Source of the DNA: Takakia lepidozioides
Lineage: Eukaryota > Streptophyta > Takakiopsida > Takakiales > Takakiaceae
DNA length: 64,000 nucleotides
Assembly: GCA_030704615.1 (NCBI GenBank)
Contig: CM060733.1
Location: forward strand, 7,254,001 to 7,318,000
Reading direction: 5' to 3'
Each line of letters starts with the position of its first letter. Positions within the stretch are counted from its first letter, which is position 1. The position numbers were made by a program, and so were the translations under genes. Shown one piece after another: positions 1-10,689 of the stretch. The notes below the pieces were generated by a model. The model worked only from the letters and a program-made list of their open reading frames with translations, did no database searches and was not told the origin of the DNA.

Positions 1-2910
1 ATCAAAAAATGATGGTGGGAACTCCTTCTCTATAAGACACAGAGTGACAACTGCTTCAGTTCTCAATTCCTCATACTCTGTATGATTCACCACTTTTGCA
101 CACAATTTCTTGAATACACGACATATTCGCAAAATGGCCCTGCGAGGACCACTTGCCATGAGCCCACGGATAGCAAGCGGTATAATTTGCTGCATGAGCA
201 CATGATAGTCATGTGATTTCATGCCAGACAATTTCTTCTTCACCACATGCTTTTTGAAAGCTGATGCGTAGCCTGTTGGCACTTTCAGGTTCTGCACAAT
301 CTCCAGAAAGACTTCTAACTCAGCCTCAGTGAGGACATAAGGGGCAGGAGACATAATTAACGTATCTGCTTTGTCATGATCACGTTGTAGCCACAATTCC
401 GGGCACATCCCAAGTAGCTCCAAATCACGGCGAACTTTCAATGTGTCTCTCTCACCAAAGATCGTTTTAATAATATTTTCAGCCAAGTTCTTCTCGCAAT
501 GCATTGCATCAAACGTGTGGCGGATGAGGAGGCCCTACAAAATCAACGCATAAGCAATTGAGCATTTAATCATTACAATTTCAATAGAAAACGCAAAAAT
601 GTACACAGCCAATTTAAATGCCATGAAGGAATTACCTCCCAATAAGGTAAGACATATAAAATTGAGAATCGCTTAACTCCATGAGTTTTTGCTAGGTCTG
701 TCCTGCTATCTGGTATCCCTCCGTTTTCTACCCATGCAGTGCGAGCTGTTGCAAGCTCCTTGATTTGTGTTCCAGTCTGCGTTTTTGGAGGAGTTCCATG
801 CTTAGTAGTGCCATTGAACATTCTTGACCTTCTGTATGTATGATTGCGGGCCAAAAATCTTCGGTGGCCTAGGAAAACAGTCTTCCCACATGTGTGTAAT
901 TGCTGTGAAGTCACCTCGGGTCCACAAGCTGGACAACCAGCATAACCTTTCGTCACTTGACCTGAGAGCAAGCCATATGCAGGGTAGTCATGGATTGACC
1001 ACATCAACAGTGCCATCAATGTGAATTCGCGTTGACCACGAGGACGGGAAACATCATGAGCTACAATCCCAGACCATAGTTCCAGTAGCTCTTCCACTAG
1101 GGGCATCAAGTAAACATCTATGTTCTTAGAGGTAACAGACTCCTTTCCAGGAATCAATAGTGCTAACATGACAAAGAACTTCTTGGTCATTAACCATGGA
1201 GGCAGATTGTAATTGACCAAGAGAACGGGCCATGTGCTCCAACTGGTGGATTGAGCTCCGTAGCGATTTACACCGTCAAGGGCCAATGCAAATCGTACAG
1301 ATCGTGGCTCTGTAGCAAAATCTGGAAATGTCGTGTCAATGTGTTTCAATGCTTTGCTATCAGCTGGATGTTGAACTAACCCATCTTGGCTCTTATGTCT
1401 GTCGTGCCATGTCATTAACTCTGCGATCGACTTACATCTGTACATACGTTTCAACCTTGGAATGACAGGGAAGTGTCGCAATACTTTTCTGGGCACAGTT
1501 CCACGACCAGGAATGTAACGGGACTTGTGGCATACTAGGCAAATGGTTGCCTTCTCATACTCCGCACGGAAGAGTACACAACCATCATCACAGGCATGAA
1601 TCATCTTGTATTACAATCCCATTTTGGCAATCATGGTTTTTGCTTCATAGTGAGTTTTCGGCAATGAATTCTTGGCCGGCAGAAAACTCTTACGCAACAA
1701 TCCCAGTAGCTCATCCACAAATGCATTGGTGCATTTGTGGGTAGTGCATGCGTTGAGCAATGTCAAAGTTGCTTGCAGCCGGCTGATTGAGCACCCTTCG
1801 TAAAGTGGACATTTCGACTGTCGGATGAGTTTGTCATACTCATGATCAACGTGCAAATGAGCATTCTCATCGAATTCATCTTGAACATTATCTGGATTTT
1901 GAAAATTGTCTCCATTGTCTCTGGAATCGTCAATGTGGTCGACATGATCGGATCCAATGTGATCGGTTCCACCATGAATGGGGTCTTATCTGTTTGCATC
2001 AGCAAATTGAAATGCTTCATGTAATGCACGCTGGATTTCTACGTGCAATCCACCACCCTCATCGATTGAGCACCCTTCGTAAAGTGGACATTGCGACTGT
2101 CGGATGAGTTTGTCATACTCATGATCAACGTGCAAGTGAGCACTCTCATCGAATTCATCTTGAACGTTATCTGGATTTTGCAAATTGTCTCCATTGTCTC
2201 TGGAATCGTCAATGTGGTCGACATGATCAGATCCAATGTGATCGGTTCCACCTTGAATGGGGTCTTGTCTGTTTGCATCAGCAAATTGAAATGCTTCATG
2301 TAATGCACGCTGGATTTCTACGTGCAATCCACCACCCTCATCTGCATTCTCAATGACATTTGGCTCCCGCTGAAACGCAGGGCCTTCGTTTTCATCATCG
2401 GAATCTACACGTCCCTGCACCACAACAGTCATGTTGTGAGTCAACCAATCAAAACACTCCATTTGTAGCCATAGAAGTCATAGTTGCAGTCACTTAGTAA
2501 GCCCTAACTGACTAACTGACTACAGATGACCAATGAAAACAGGACATGTGCAATAGTTGAAGTCAAAAGGGCAGTGATGTAGTCATAGTGACGTCTGTAT
2601 ATTATGACTACATGACTAGAATCACCCAACGAAATTAAGACACGTGGTAAAGTGGATCGTTGAATTCAAAATTCATACTCAAGTGTTAAAGGGGAAGTGA
2701 CAATCGTACTGGAATAGAACAGCTGCGGAGAAGGGGATCCCTCCCGTGCATTAGGTAATGTTTCCTCACAGTTTCGAACGACATTAGTTTTCCTCCATGA
2801 CACTCATCGCAGTTGCACAACATTTTTGTATGCCCATTGCTTATGGCATAAGCTTCTTCCATTCGCCATAGACGGTCATCTCTTCTATCGCATCCGGATC
2901 CGGTCCTCAT
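1..2910 (-). pseudogene. tnp2-type CACTA transposase, broken, 3' end outside the window
   Basis: This would encode the DDE-type transposase that cuts and pastes CACTA elements. Exons read on the minus strand are roughly 2910-2720 (a Cys-rich stretch containing CNCDEC, resembling the transposase-associated domain), 2414-636, and 534 to the window edge. The 535-635 intron has GT-AG ends and joins PYWE to GLLIRHTFDAMHCEKN, the expected tnp2 order. Family hallmarks are NIDVYLMPLVEELLELW and DYPAYGLLSG, then a DUF4218-like part with GMKSHDYHVLMQQ near bases 180-235. Two TAA codons interrupt it, at 1986-1988 and 1611-1613. The intact duplicate copy has CAA at the position of the first, and the context of the second is also consistent with an original CAA. 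A 279-bp in-frame duplication lies within the acidic N-terminal part. It is almost surely not translated to full length. Confidence 0.85.
1785..2342 (-). repeat. 279-bp in-frame tandem duplication inside the transposase gene
   Basis: Two head-to-tail copies (1785-2063 and 2064-2342) differ at only about ten positions. The unit is 93 codons, so the frame is kept. It encodes an acidic, Asp/His-rich linker including DHEYDKLIRQS and CPLYEGCSI. The copy nearer the C-terminus (1785-2063) carries the TAA at 1986-1988, where the other copy has CAA. Confidence 0.9.
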
Positions 2911-3509
2911 CTACAAGATCACTTTCCATGCTTTGAACGTCACCCCCTACCCTGTTTGAATGCTACGCACACTGATTGAACTGGATTTGCACCAGCTACC
3001 AGTGCTATATGCACATCGTGTACTACATCTGTAAGTAGAGATTCTGAGTATCCATGGTGAAGCGGAGGGTCTTGGAGGTGACTGTCCCTCTCATAGAGTA
3101 CGAGAAGTTTTGAGAGGCACGGGTTGCTGCCATAAAGGAGGTGGAAGCAACGTTCAGGCAGTCGATAGAAGGGTGAGTTTAGTTCCTGACTTTGGTTACC
3201 CACTCACTGTTTTCGTGATTCACCTTCTCCTCATACCTTACTGCAGCTCTCATAAGCTTCATAGCACGAACGCGGGGTAGCTGCAACTTCTACAAACAGA
3301 AAAGGCAAGCGGGATGCGGTGAGTGACGAGTAGGCACTTTCAGGTGTGTCTGTGTGTGATTAGGCGGGAGGTGTCCGCAATTCGTGGGCAGCCATTACTC
3401 AGTGGTAGGGTGCGGCTGTGCTTCAGCGTAAGGTTTAGGGTATGTGCTTCCATGTTTTTTTTACTGTTCCCTGTAATGGTCATGGAGGTGTTTGTGTAGG
3501 CTTCCAGGA

Positions 3510-4983
3510 GTGAAACGCCCTCAGAAGCCATGCGCTAGGAAGAAGAAATGTACTGAATGTCCTGCAAGGCAAAGTGCCAGACTGAAGACCATGACAAAGA
3601 CAATGGAGCATGCTGAGGGCTCTTATGAGGATGATGAGGACGATCCACTCCTCCCACGCCAGGGCGAGGCGACTGCGTCATCGGCGGATGCCATGGCGAG
3701 CCGGCAAGAAGTCACCCACACTCATGTGGCAGGACATAAACGGCCATCTTCTACACTACGAACACCTTCTTCGTCTGTGAGTTGAAGTTCTTCACATTCA
3801 CCATGATTGAAAGAATGTATGTTTTTGGTTCATTGATTCTTTGTGGTGGTTTTTCCTTTTGGTGTAATGTAGAGGGGTGCTTTATTTTTGTTATGAGGGG
3901 CTCACAGCAGTAGTGCACAGTTCTTGGCACAAGCAATTAGTTAGGGCTTTCTAGACACTTCAAGCAGACAAATTGCAGGGACACTTATCTTTCATGGACC
4001 CATCAGGTTTGTCCCTTTGAATGCTTGATATTGATTTTCAGGAACAACCCATACCTAAAAGGGTTCAGAAAAGTACTGGGAGCACATCATTGGGGCCAAT
4101 CAAATTTGGGAGATTTACTGCCCAAGATCATACTGACTTTTGGGTAATCTTGTCTTTAACATATGCAGACAGAGAAGCACAGCTAAACATGTTCTTTCTT
4201 TTGTAAGGCATTCTCCTTGGCTTTCAGCTCCTGTTCCTTCTTCTTCAGTTCCTGATGTCAAACAAGTCCCTGATGTAACTTCATTTCAACATTACCATAG
4301 GCAGCCTTTCCTGAAATACTGATAACCATCAGGGAGTAAGAATTGAGAACACCCACTTGAATTCTAGGATTTGCTGCTTGCTGCCTATATGTATGTGGAT
4401 TCACCCACATTGTACTTGGTGTTTGTCTTTTCAGGGCAAGCACAAGCGCTCTATCAACATGATCCCTGCTGCTAGCAATGGAGATGGCGCCCACAACAAG
4501 GCAGGAGGTGGCCCTAAGTCTCCCCAGGTTTTTGGTTCTCTGCCACCAGTACCCCCACCTTATTATGGTATGCCTCAGTACCCACAAGCTGTCACTCAGT
4601 ATGGTGAGGGGCAATATGGAAATGTTGCTGCGTATGGGCAGTATGGCCAGTATGCCCCTCCACCATATTTGCCACCCCCTAATAGCTATGGGGGTGGCAG
4701 ACCACCAGACTATCCTCCTGCTTATGGACAATATGGCCAGTATGGTCCTCGGCCTTCTGGCCAACAGCCATGGCCACCAGTCCCTACTTGGCAAAATCCT
4801 GCAGTGAATTCTCCTGTGCAAATGGAGGTCTCTGAAGGAGGGGAGGGTGCCAATACAAAGAAAGATAGAACCAATGCTTTAAGGAGGGCTAATAGCACAG
4901 CCAAAGTTGAGGCTGCGAAGGTGAAGGAAGAGAGGATAGCTGCATGTCTTCCTCCAACGGTAGTTATGACGAACACCAAAGAA
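3510..4983 (+). pseudogene. 5' exons of the second CACTA gene, interrupted by a nested transposon
   Basis: Three exon-like blocks join in phase 0 with GT-AG borders. They are about 3510-3777 (Lys/Arg-rich, then an acidic run EDDEDDPLLP), 4041-4142 (starts EQPIPKRVQK, ends before GTAATC) and 4435-4983 (starts GKHKRSINM). The last is rich in Pro, Tyr, Gly and Gln, with repeats such as AYGQYGQY, followed by a basic stretch. The reading frame runs straight into the CACTA terminus at 4984, so the nested element landed in this exon. I infer that this is the N-terminal part of the same plus-strand gene as the blocks at 9541-12572. The first exon and start codon were not identified. The low-complexity part has no recognised function. 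Confidence 0.5.
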
Positions 4984-5732
4984 CACTACAACAGATTGCG
5001 GCTTTTACGTCTTTGTGTTATGACTGCAAATGCAGTTATGGAAGCCATTTACGACTTCCTGACTCTGAAGACGTAAAAGCCTAGTCAGTTGTGACATGGC
5101 AGATATGACTCTCCAGGCTGGCTGTGACATGGCGCCTGAGCAGCTGTGGGGGTAGTCATACACGTTGGCTTTACTGAATGACTAAACGGATAGTGTAGTC
5201 CATGTCAGCGGCTGTGCAAGAGTAACACATGGTCGATACAAAAAAAATGACACGTGGCAGAGTGTTCTCTCTCCATGACTCTGAACTATGACTACGGGCG
5301 TGCTAATCCAGTTGCAACACGTGGCACGTTGCAGGTTTACACATGGTCCCTCAGCAGATTGACTTGTGTCATGATGGGTGATTTTTTGGGTATATTGCTA
5401 ATTTTTAACATATTTGTATTTCCACCACGTGGTGTAAGTACTATTGGAGAGTGAAAATAGATGTAGTCATTATTATGACTGCGATAGAAGTCATATACAT
5501 GTCTATTACAACAATGAAATATAATATATAATACAAACAGAACAAGGCAGCAAGACAACTGCAACAAGCTGAGCAAAACCAAGAGATTGTACACCATCTC
5601 TATTTATCAATCTATGTATCATTATCATTTTTGTCGCGATCTAAAAATACATAAAATAGTCACATGTTCTCATGTGAATTATATTGTCTAACTGTAACAC
5701 TTTGAAAAGTGTTCACCCAAATCTTCTAACTA

Positions 5733-5920
5733 CTCGTGTATTCCATCAATCTGCAACCCATCAAAAACTAAGGCTTGCATGGCTTTAAGAATCACTACAG
5801 CAAGGACATCTGTTTGTTTTCCAAGTTCTTGCATAAGATGCACCAAGCAACATTGCATTGTGAGACACTCACTCACTATACTCCAAAGCGTCCAGGGAAG
5901 GTCACTGAGCAACCTGCCAA
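5733..5920 (-). other. Possible captured host exon inside the nested CACTA element
   Basis: On the minus strand a GGCAG acceptor at about 5921 is followed by an open frame starting LLSDLPWTLWSIVSE and ending QIDGIHE before a stop. A second open stretch upstream (about 6161-6115) ends at a good GTGAGT donor. The composition looks like a real exon, but I recognise no family. It may be a gene piece acquired by the transposon. Confidence 0.25.
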
Positions 5921-6176
5921 GGCGGAAACAATTAAGATAATTATCTAATATCATATATGAAAAACCAATGCTAGTGTTGTTTATGGTAACTTCTATCCCA
6001 TGGACTCGTAAACAAACCAAAGCAAACAGGTTGGTGTGTGTTGGCGAAGTCAGATACTTCACAAAGAAACATGCACTAAAAATGAGAGCCAGGAGGATAG
6101 GAAGGTCACTCACGTTATACAAAGACGTCTTGCCCACTGCCCAGCACCCTGCATCACCCACACTTTATCTCTACTC

Positions 6177-6603
6177 CTTCAGCTATCCATGCCTCTGCAC
6201 AAATCAAGCATTCATCCTTGCCTTGCTGCTAGTAGCTGACAATGACAGCCTACATTTGGAATAGGAAACACCCAACTCAGCGTAGCACACTAGGCGCTAT
6301 GCTGAATTGCGTCTGCTACTCTCTGAAATGTAGCAGACATTCACCTTTATGCCCCGGTTGACCCATCAGTGACTGGGCTCAGATAAGTATTCATTCCACA
6401 GCTTCTCCTCATCTCTGTTTCCTGTTTTTTGATACTTTCCTGTTGTCACATTGGCAATATCATGTGAAAGTCACTCCAAACTAGATTCACTCAACCAGCT
6501 AACTTGCAGAATTGCTCCTTCAGCTATCCATGCCTTTGCACAAATCATGCATACATCCTCGCCTTGCTGCTAGCAGGTGACAATGACAGCCTAGAATTGT
6601 CAA
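6177..6603. repeat. Pair of direct repeats in the nested element
   Basis: About 85 bases beginning CCTTCAGCTATCCATGCC occur at 6177-6263 and again at 6519-6603 with few differences. Other short segments around them (for example CACTCAACCAGCTAACTT near 6490 and 6965) are also repeated. This suggests the interior grew by local duplication. Confidence 0.7.
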
Positions 6604-7030
6604 AGCAAACACTAGCAGGGAAAACAGGGTGAAATATGGTGAAGAAGGTACGATCACCCCTTTCCCCATCATTTGCTTTCAGATCTCCAAAGCCCCATCC
6701 TGCGCTCCTACTCTGCACACCCTGCAAGCATCGCATTCCATGACACCACATCTCGTTCAGCCATACTCCCTTGGCATCCTCAATGCTCCCACATTTAGCA
6801 TACATCGCCACCAGAGCAATGTTCAGGATGACATCTCGTGCTCTCTCTTTTTATGTCTCTCTAGTCATTCACGGCCAGAGAAACAGCTGGATTGCGCACC
6901 TGATTGTGCAGAGGTTCAGAAACACGGCCACCATGTCACCATGGACCTGCCAGGCCAAGATCCACTCAACCAGCTAACTTGCATAATTCAACATGAAAAT
7001 TTAGGGGAAACAGGGTGAAATGTGTTGAAC
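6545..7030 (-). pseudogene. Degenerate PPR gene fragment
   Basis: The minus strand encodes MYAKCGSIEDA near 6811, the helix junction typical of the PLS-class PPR proteins in this window. It is followed by recognisable but frame-broken PPR-like sequence. It is inside the nested CACTA element and has no start, no DYW domain and several frame breaks. Confidence 0.5.
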
Positions 7031-7109
7031 AAGGTACCTTGATTAGCAGTGTCTGATTTTATCAATTGTGCCGCTGCTTCTGTAGATTCCAGTTGACCAT
7101 CTACCTATG

Positions 7110-7950
7110 CAGGACCTATGATGGACCTCTGTGCCCTTTCCCAGAGCTGCCAGGCTCGCATTGGGCATACATGTCCACCTGGGCATAGTTCAAATGACAT
7201 CTGGTACAATTCCAGCTTTGACATTGACACCATGGATCTGCTCCATTTTCCAGGGTGTCAGGCTCGCATTTGGCATAGATGTCCACCAGAGCAGAGTTCA
7301 GAATGACATCTGGTACATTTCAGCTTTGACAATATCACCGTGGACCTGTCCGTCCATTCCATAGCTATCAGACTCACATTTGGCATACATGTCACCAAGG
7401 CAGTGTTCAAAATCAGATTTGGTGTACAGTTCCAGCTTTGACAATGTCATCATGGACCTCTACACCCTTTTCCAGGGCTGCCAGGCTCGCCTAAACTTGT
7501 GTTCAGAATCACATATGGTACGTTCCAGCTGATTTGACGATGTCACCATGGCCTCTAGTGCTCTCTTTTCCAGGGCTGTTAGGCTCACATTTGGCATACA
7601 TGTCTAGGGCAGTGCTCAGAATCACATCTGGTACAATTCCAGCTTTGACAATGTCACCATGGACCTCTTTGCCCAGTTCTAGGGCTGCCAGGCTCACATT
7701 TGGCATACATGTGCTGCATGGCAGTGCTCAGAATGACATCTAGTACAATTCCAGCCTTGACGATGTCACCTAGGAACTTTGCGCCCTTTTTCAGAGGTAG
7801 AATGCTCGCATTTGGCATACATGTCCACCAAGGCAGTGCTCAGAATCATACCTGTTACAATTCGCGCTTTGAAGATGTCACCATGGAAGTCTTTGCCCTT
7901 TTCCAGCCCGCTGCCATGCTCGCACATGCTTTGCCCCCACAAACCAACGT
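7110..7950 (-). repeat. Tandem array of about eight ~110-bp units derived from a PPR gene
   Basis: Eight head-to-tail units (starting near 7116, 7230, 7339, 7450, 7546, 7656, 7768 and 7881) each read on the minus strand as a partial PPR segment. The segment runs from ALELGKEVHGDIVKAG through IVPDVILSTALDMYAKC. Units have diverged by substitutions and small deletions and are not in one frame. A normal PPR triplet spans about 309 bases, so only about a third of it is repeated here. It behaves like a minisatellite, not a gene. Confidence 0.8.
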
Positions 7951-8004
7951 GATGTGGTCAGGTTGAAGTACACCTCTCCCCGTACCTGATTATAGGGGCA
8001 CATA

Positions 8005-8190
8005 GAGGACCTTGAGGATGATCTGAAGGGCCTACCTCTACCCTTGACACCAGACCTAAAATTTAAACTCAAGTTGGGGAGTCTATCTTTGCACAAAACC
8101 AGATGTAGAGAGGTAAAGGAGATAGTAAATGTCCGACATGCCAACGGCCTGAAGATGATATCCGTTCTTTGATACAATGCGTGAGTAACA
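8005..8190 (+). mobile_element. LINE 3' fragment (CPxC zinc-knuckle region)
   Basis: The fragment reads LKFKLKLGSL, then a frame-shifted KCPTCQRPEDD-like stretch. It matches the better copy at 60990-61660, which has LKFKLRAGSLPL and CKCPLCGQPED. It is a short, frame-broken remnant within the nested CACTA element. Confidence 0.55.
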
Positions 8191-8356
8191 TCAAAGTCAC
8201 TCCAAACCGCCACAGATCCACCCAACGAGCTAACTTACATGACCCATGGGGGATTTGACTGACCATGAACCCAAGAGGACCTCTTGTGTGTGCTGCTTGT
8301 GTCTGTAGTCAGGTAATGTCGGATTGGTCAGTGAGAACCACCACGGTGCAGCTAAG

Positions 8357-8660
8357 CGGGCAGAGATTGAAACACGGCCTGCTAAGACCAAGCTGACTCT
8401 CCCAAGAACCTTGTAAACATCAGGAGGAATACCAAATCATGGTACTAACAGGAGCCAACAACCCACATTTGCATGATGGACAAACTTCTTCACATCGTAC
8501 ATTAAGAAAAAGCCACACGGTCCTTGCGATTGCGGTTGTTCCACATCGTGAAGGATCTTTTATAAACTCATGCCAGCTCTGCTCCGTGCTGCAAATTCAA
8601 GGCCGAGCGGGTAAAGATTGAAACACGGCCTACTAAGACGAAGCTGACTCTCCCAAGAAC
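8357..8660. repeat. Direct repeat pair of about 50 bp
   Basis: A segment containing GATTGAAACACGGCCT and then AAGCTGACTCTCCCAAGAAC occurs at about 8357-8410 and 8606-8660, nearly identical. It lies in non-coding interior of the nested element. Confidence 0.7.
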
Positions 8661-8871
8661 GGCGAGCTCCCAGCCGAAACCTCCTCGCACACATACCCTA
8701 GCATTTCTAGGGTTGCTTGCTTCAGATGCGAAGGTTGCTCCAACTGCGGGCCTCCCATGCATGTTTGTCCTCCCTCCCGCTAGCTCTAAGTCTGTTCACG
8801 GCTATCGCGATGGGCAATTTTTTTAAGTTTTTTAACCTTGTTGCAAACCCTATAAGCAACTTTTTGATTTA

Positions 8872-8876
<5 letters not shown>

Positions 8877-8909
<33 letters not shown>
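8877..8909. repeat. Poly-A tract (about 32 A)
   Basis: An uninterrupted A run follows AT-rich sequence. It may be the 3' end of an old retroposed copy inserted in the nested CACTA element. Nothing coding is adjacent. Confidence 0.8.
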
Positions 8910-8912
<3 letters not shown>

Positions 8913-9540
8913 CAGGCCCTTGAGGAGGGGGAAAATTAACCCCCTTTCATTTATGGGCCATGAGACCTACAGGACGATCAGCCCAGACATACCGTCATGA
9001 ACAATCCCACACACGGAGTAGGGCAGTGGGTTTGAACCCCGAACCACCAGGGCGACACACTGTGCACTTACCAGCTGATGTGTTTTTTTTTAATCTTTTG
9101 CACTTTGTTTTTCTTTGTTTTTTTTATAGAATTCATTCTAGTGGTCCGAGTTTCCGTTTTTTATAAATATAAATACTCATATATTATATATATAACTAGA
9201 AAAGCATACACGTGCAGTCATGTAGTGATTCTTCCATGTGATGATTTGGCAGAATGCATTAGAGTGAGAGTCATAAAGTCATATGTCCATCTAGCAATAT
9301 GCACACATCATTCCAGTGTAGCCATGACCGTGACTCGTAGTCATATCCGCCATGCCAATATTCGTGGTCAAACATGTTTGACCTGTGTTGCGCAAAGTCC
9401 GGAGTCATGCAGTCGCATATACGCCTTTCCCCAGACCAGCATTATGACTTCAGAAGCATTTACGACTGCAAATGGCATTTCTGTCACAAATTTGTCATGA
9501 CTGCGCACCCAGAGTCATAAAAGCCGCAATCTGTTGTAGT

Positions 9541-9952
9541 GGGAGCCCCGTATGGTCAACACGTAATGTATGGCATGCTGCCCTTAAAGGACAAGCTCTT
9601 CGTAAGCTAGATTGTTCCCTTCCCATCAACAACCAACCTGATGAACTTGTAAATGAAATCAGAGATCACCTGGGCTAAGCTATTTTCATATACGCTAAAG
9701 CAGTTGACTGACCGCCACCTAAAATAAACGATTGGTCGTATAATGAAGAGCCAGTGTTTTGATTCACACACTGCGTGGTTGAGTGGCAATGGAAAACCCA
9801 TTACTGTATCTGATGACACATGGAACAAGCTTGTAAGTTATTGGCAGACAGAGGTGTTCCAAAAAGTGTCGGGCAACATGAAGAAGGCAAATGGTGCAAT
9901 CCAAAATCCTACCAAAACTGGCCGTGGTGGGAAGGCAATGGTGGAGTAACGC
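9541..9952 (+). pseudogene. Transposase_24-like (Ptta/En/Spm) segment of the second CACTA gene
   Basis: Immediately right of the nested element, one frame reads GQALRKLDCSLPINNQPDE. A second frame reads DDTWNKLVSYWQTEVFQKVS followed by GNMKKANGAIQ and THTGG-like TKTGRGGKAM. The pattern W..L..yW.....F.k.S.nMkkan resembles the conserved tail of plant Transposase_24 domains. The two pieces are in different frames, separated either by an unrecognised intron or by a frameshift. These proteins are thought to be the TNPA-like DNA-binding partners of CACTA transposases. Confidence 0.55.
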
Positions 9953-10279
9953 TTGGTCAGTGGCATCATCACTACTATGTATTTCATTCCTCATTGAAAC
10001 ACTATGTGTATATAGTGTGCCCTCATATTGGTTATTGACTTGTGGGATGTTTTTGTTTGTGGCATGGGTTAAATAAATTGCAGGAAGCACTATCAGGGTG
10101 CCCTCCTACATTACATGAAATTCAAGAGGGCTCAGTGTCACGGATGTCAGGTGGGAGCGAAATGCGGGTAATTCAATTTTCCACGTTTGCTTTCCTGGTT
10201 GCTTCATCTTGATTCTTGCTAGGTTTTTTTCTATCTACATTTTTGGGCTAGGTTTTCTTAGAAAACTTCCCTTCACTTG

Positions 10280-10620
10280 TTTCCAGTCCTCCTTAGAGGC
10301 TGTAGTGTCCAAAGCCAGCATTGTTGCCATTAAATTGTCTAATGAAAATGAAGTTAGGCAGAAAACTTCCCTTGACTTGTTTTATGTGACTTAGAGGCTG
10401 TAGTGTCAAAAACCGGGTCTGTTGCCATGATATTGTCAGATGAAAATGAAGTTAGGCAGAAAACTGACCTTCACTTGTTTCTAGTCTGTGACATGGGGGA
10501 GGGCATCATTGTTTTGCTCAAAGTAGGCGCAAGGTCAATGGCCACAAGGCTACATCAAACAACGTCTTATGAGTACATTCTTTCCAATTGTTCATGCTAG
10601 GTGTTTTTGGTTTGATTCAA
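10280..10620 (+). mobile_element. LINE 3' fragments in an intron of the second CACTA gene
   Basis: The sequence GTTGCCATGATATTGTCAGA with downstream GAAATGAAGTTAGGCAG-like text matches the LINE copy at about 61095-61160. A related segment is repeated just upstream at 10320-10370. The fragment ends with GGTCAATGGCCACAAGGCTA, the tail seen at the ends of the LINE copies near 40900 and 59690. No intact frame remains. Confidence 0.6.
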
Positions 10621-10689
10621 CTCTATTTTCATGGATTGGCAGGAAGGGAGTCGGGCATATGCTTCTGTAGTTGGCAGGATGGAGGGCTT

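Larger units (their letters stand above)
4984..9541. mobile_element. Nested CACTA element with perfect 24-bp terminal inverted repeats
   Basis: The left end at 4984-5007 and the right end at 9518-9541 are perfect inverted copies over 24 bases, beginning CACTACAACAGATTGCGGC. Both ends are followed inward by subterminal motifs of the kind GTCATA and TATGACT. The flanking triplets are GAA on the left and GGA on the right, so a 3-bp target duplication is present with one mismatch. No transposase is visible inside. The interior holds PPR gene debris, a LINE fragment, a long A tract and possibly one captured exon. It is therefore non-autonomous and would depend on a relative for movement. Confidence 0.85.

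Noticed and set aside
4258-4821. Minus-strand open frame of 187 codons
   Set aside because: It is the reverse of the low-complexity Pro/Tyr-rich exon and has an unnatural Trp/Arg-rich composition.
5968-6161. GDAGCWAVGKTSL as a GTPase P-loop
   Set aside because: The spacing does not fit GxxxxGK[ST] cleanly, there is no second GTPase motif, and it lies in transposon interior.
8960-9070. tRNA-like B box (GGGTTTGAACCCC) as a tRNA gene or tRNA-derived SINE
   Set aside because: No A box or cloverleaf could be fitted at the right distance and no target duplication was found.
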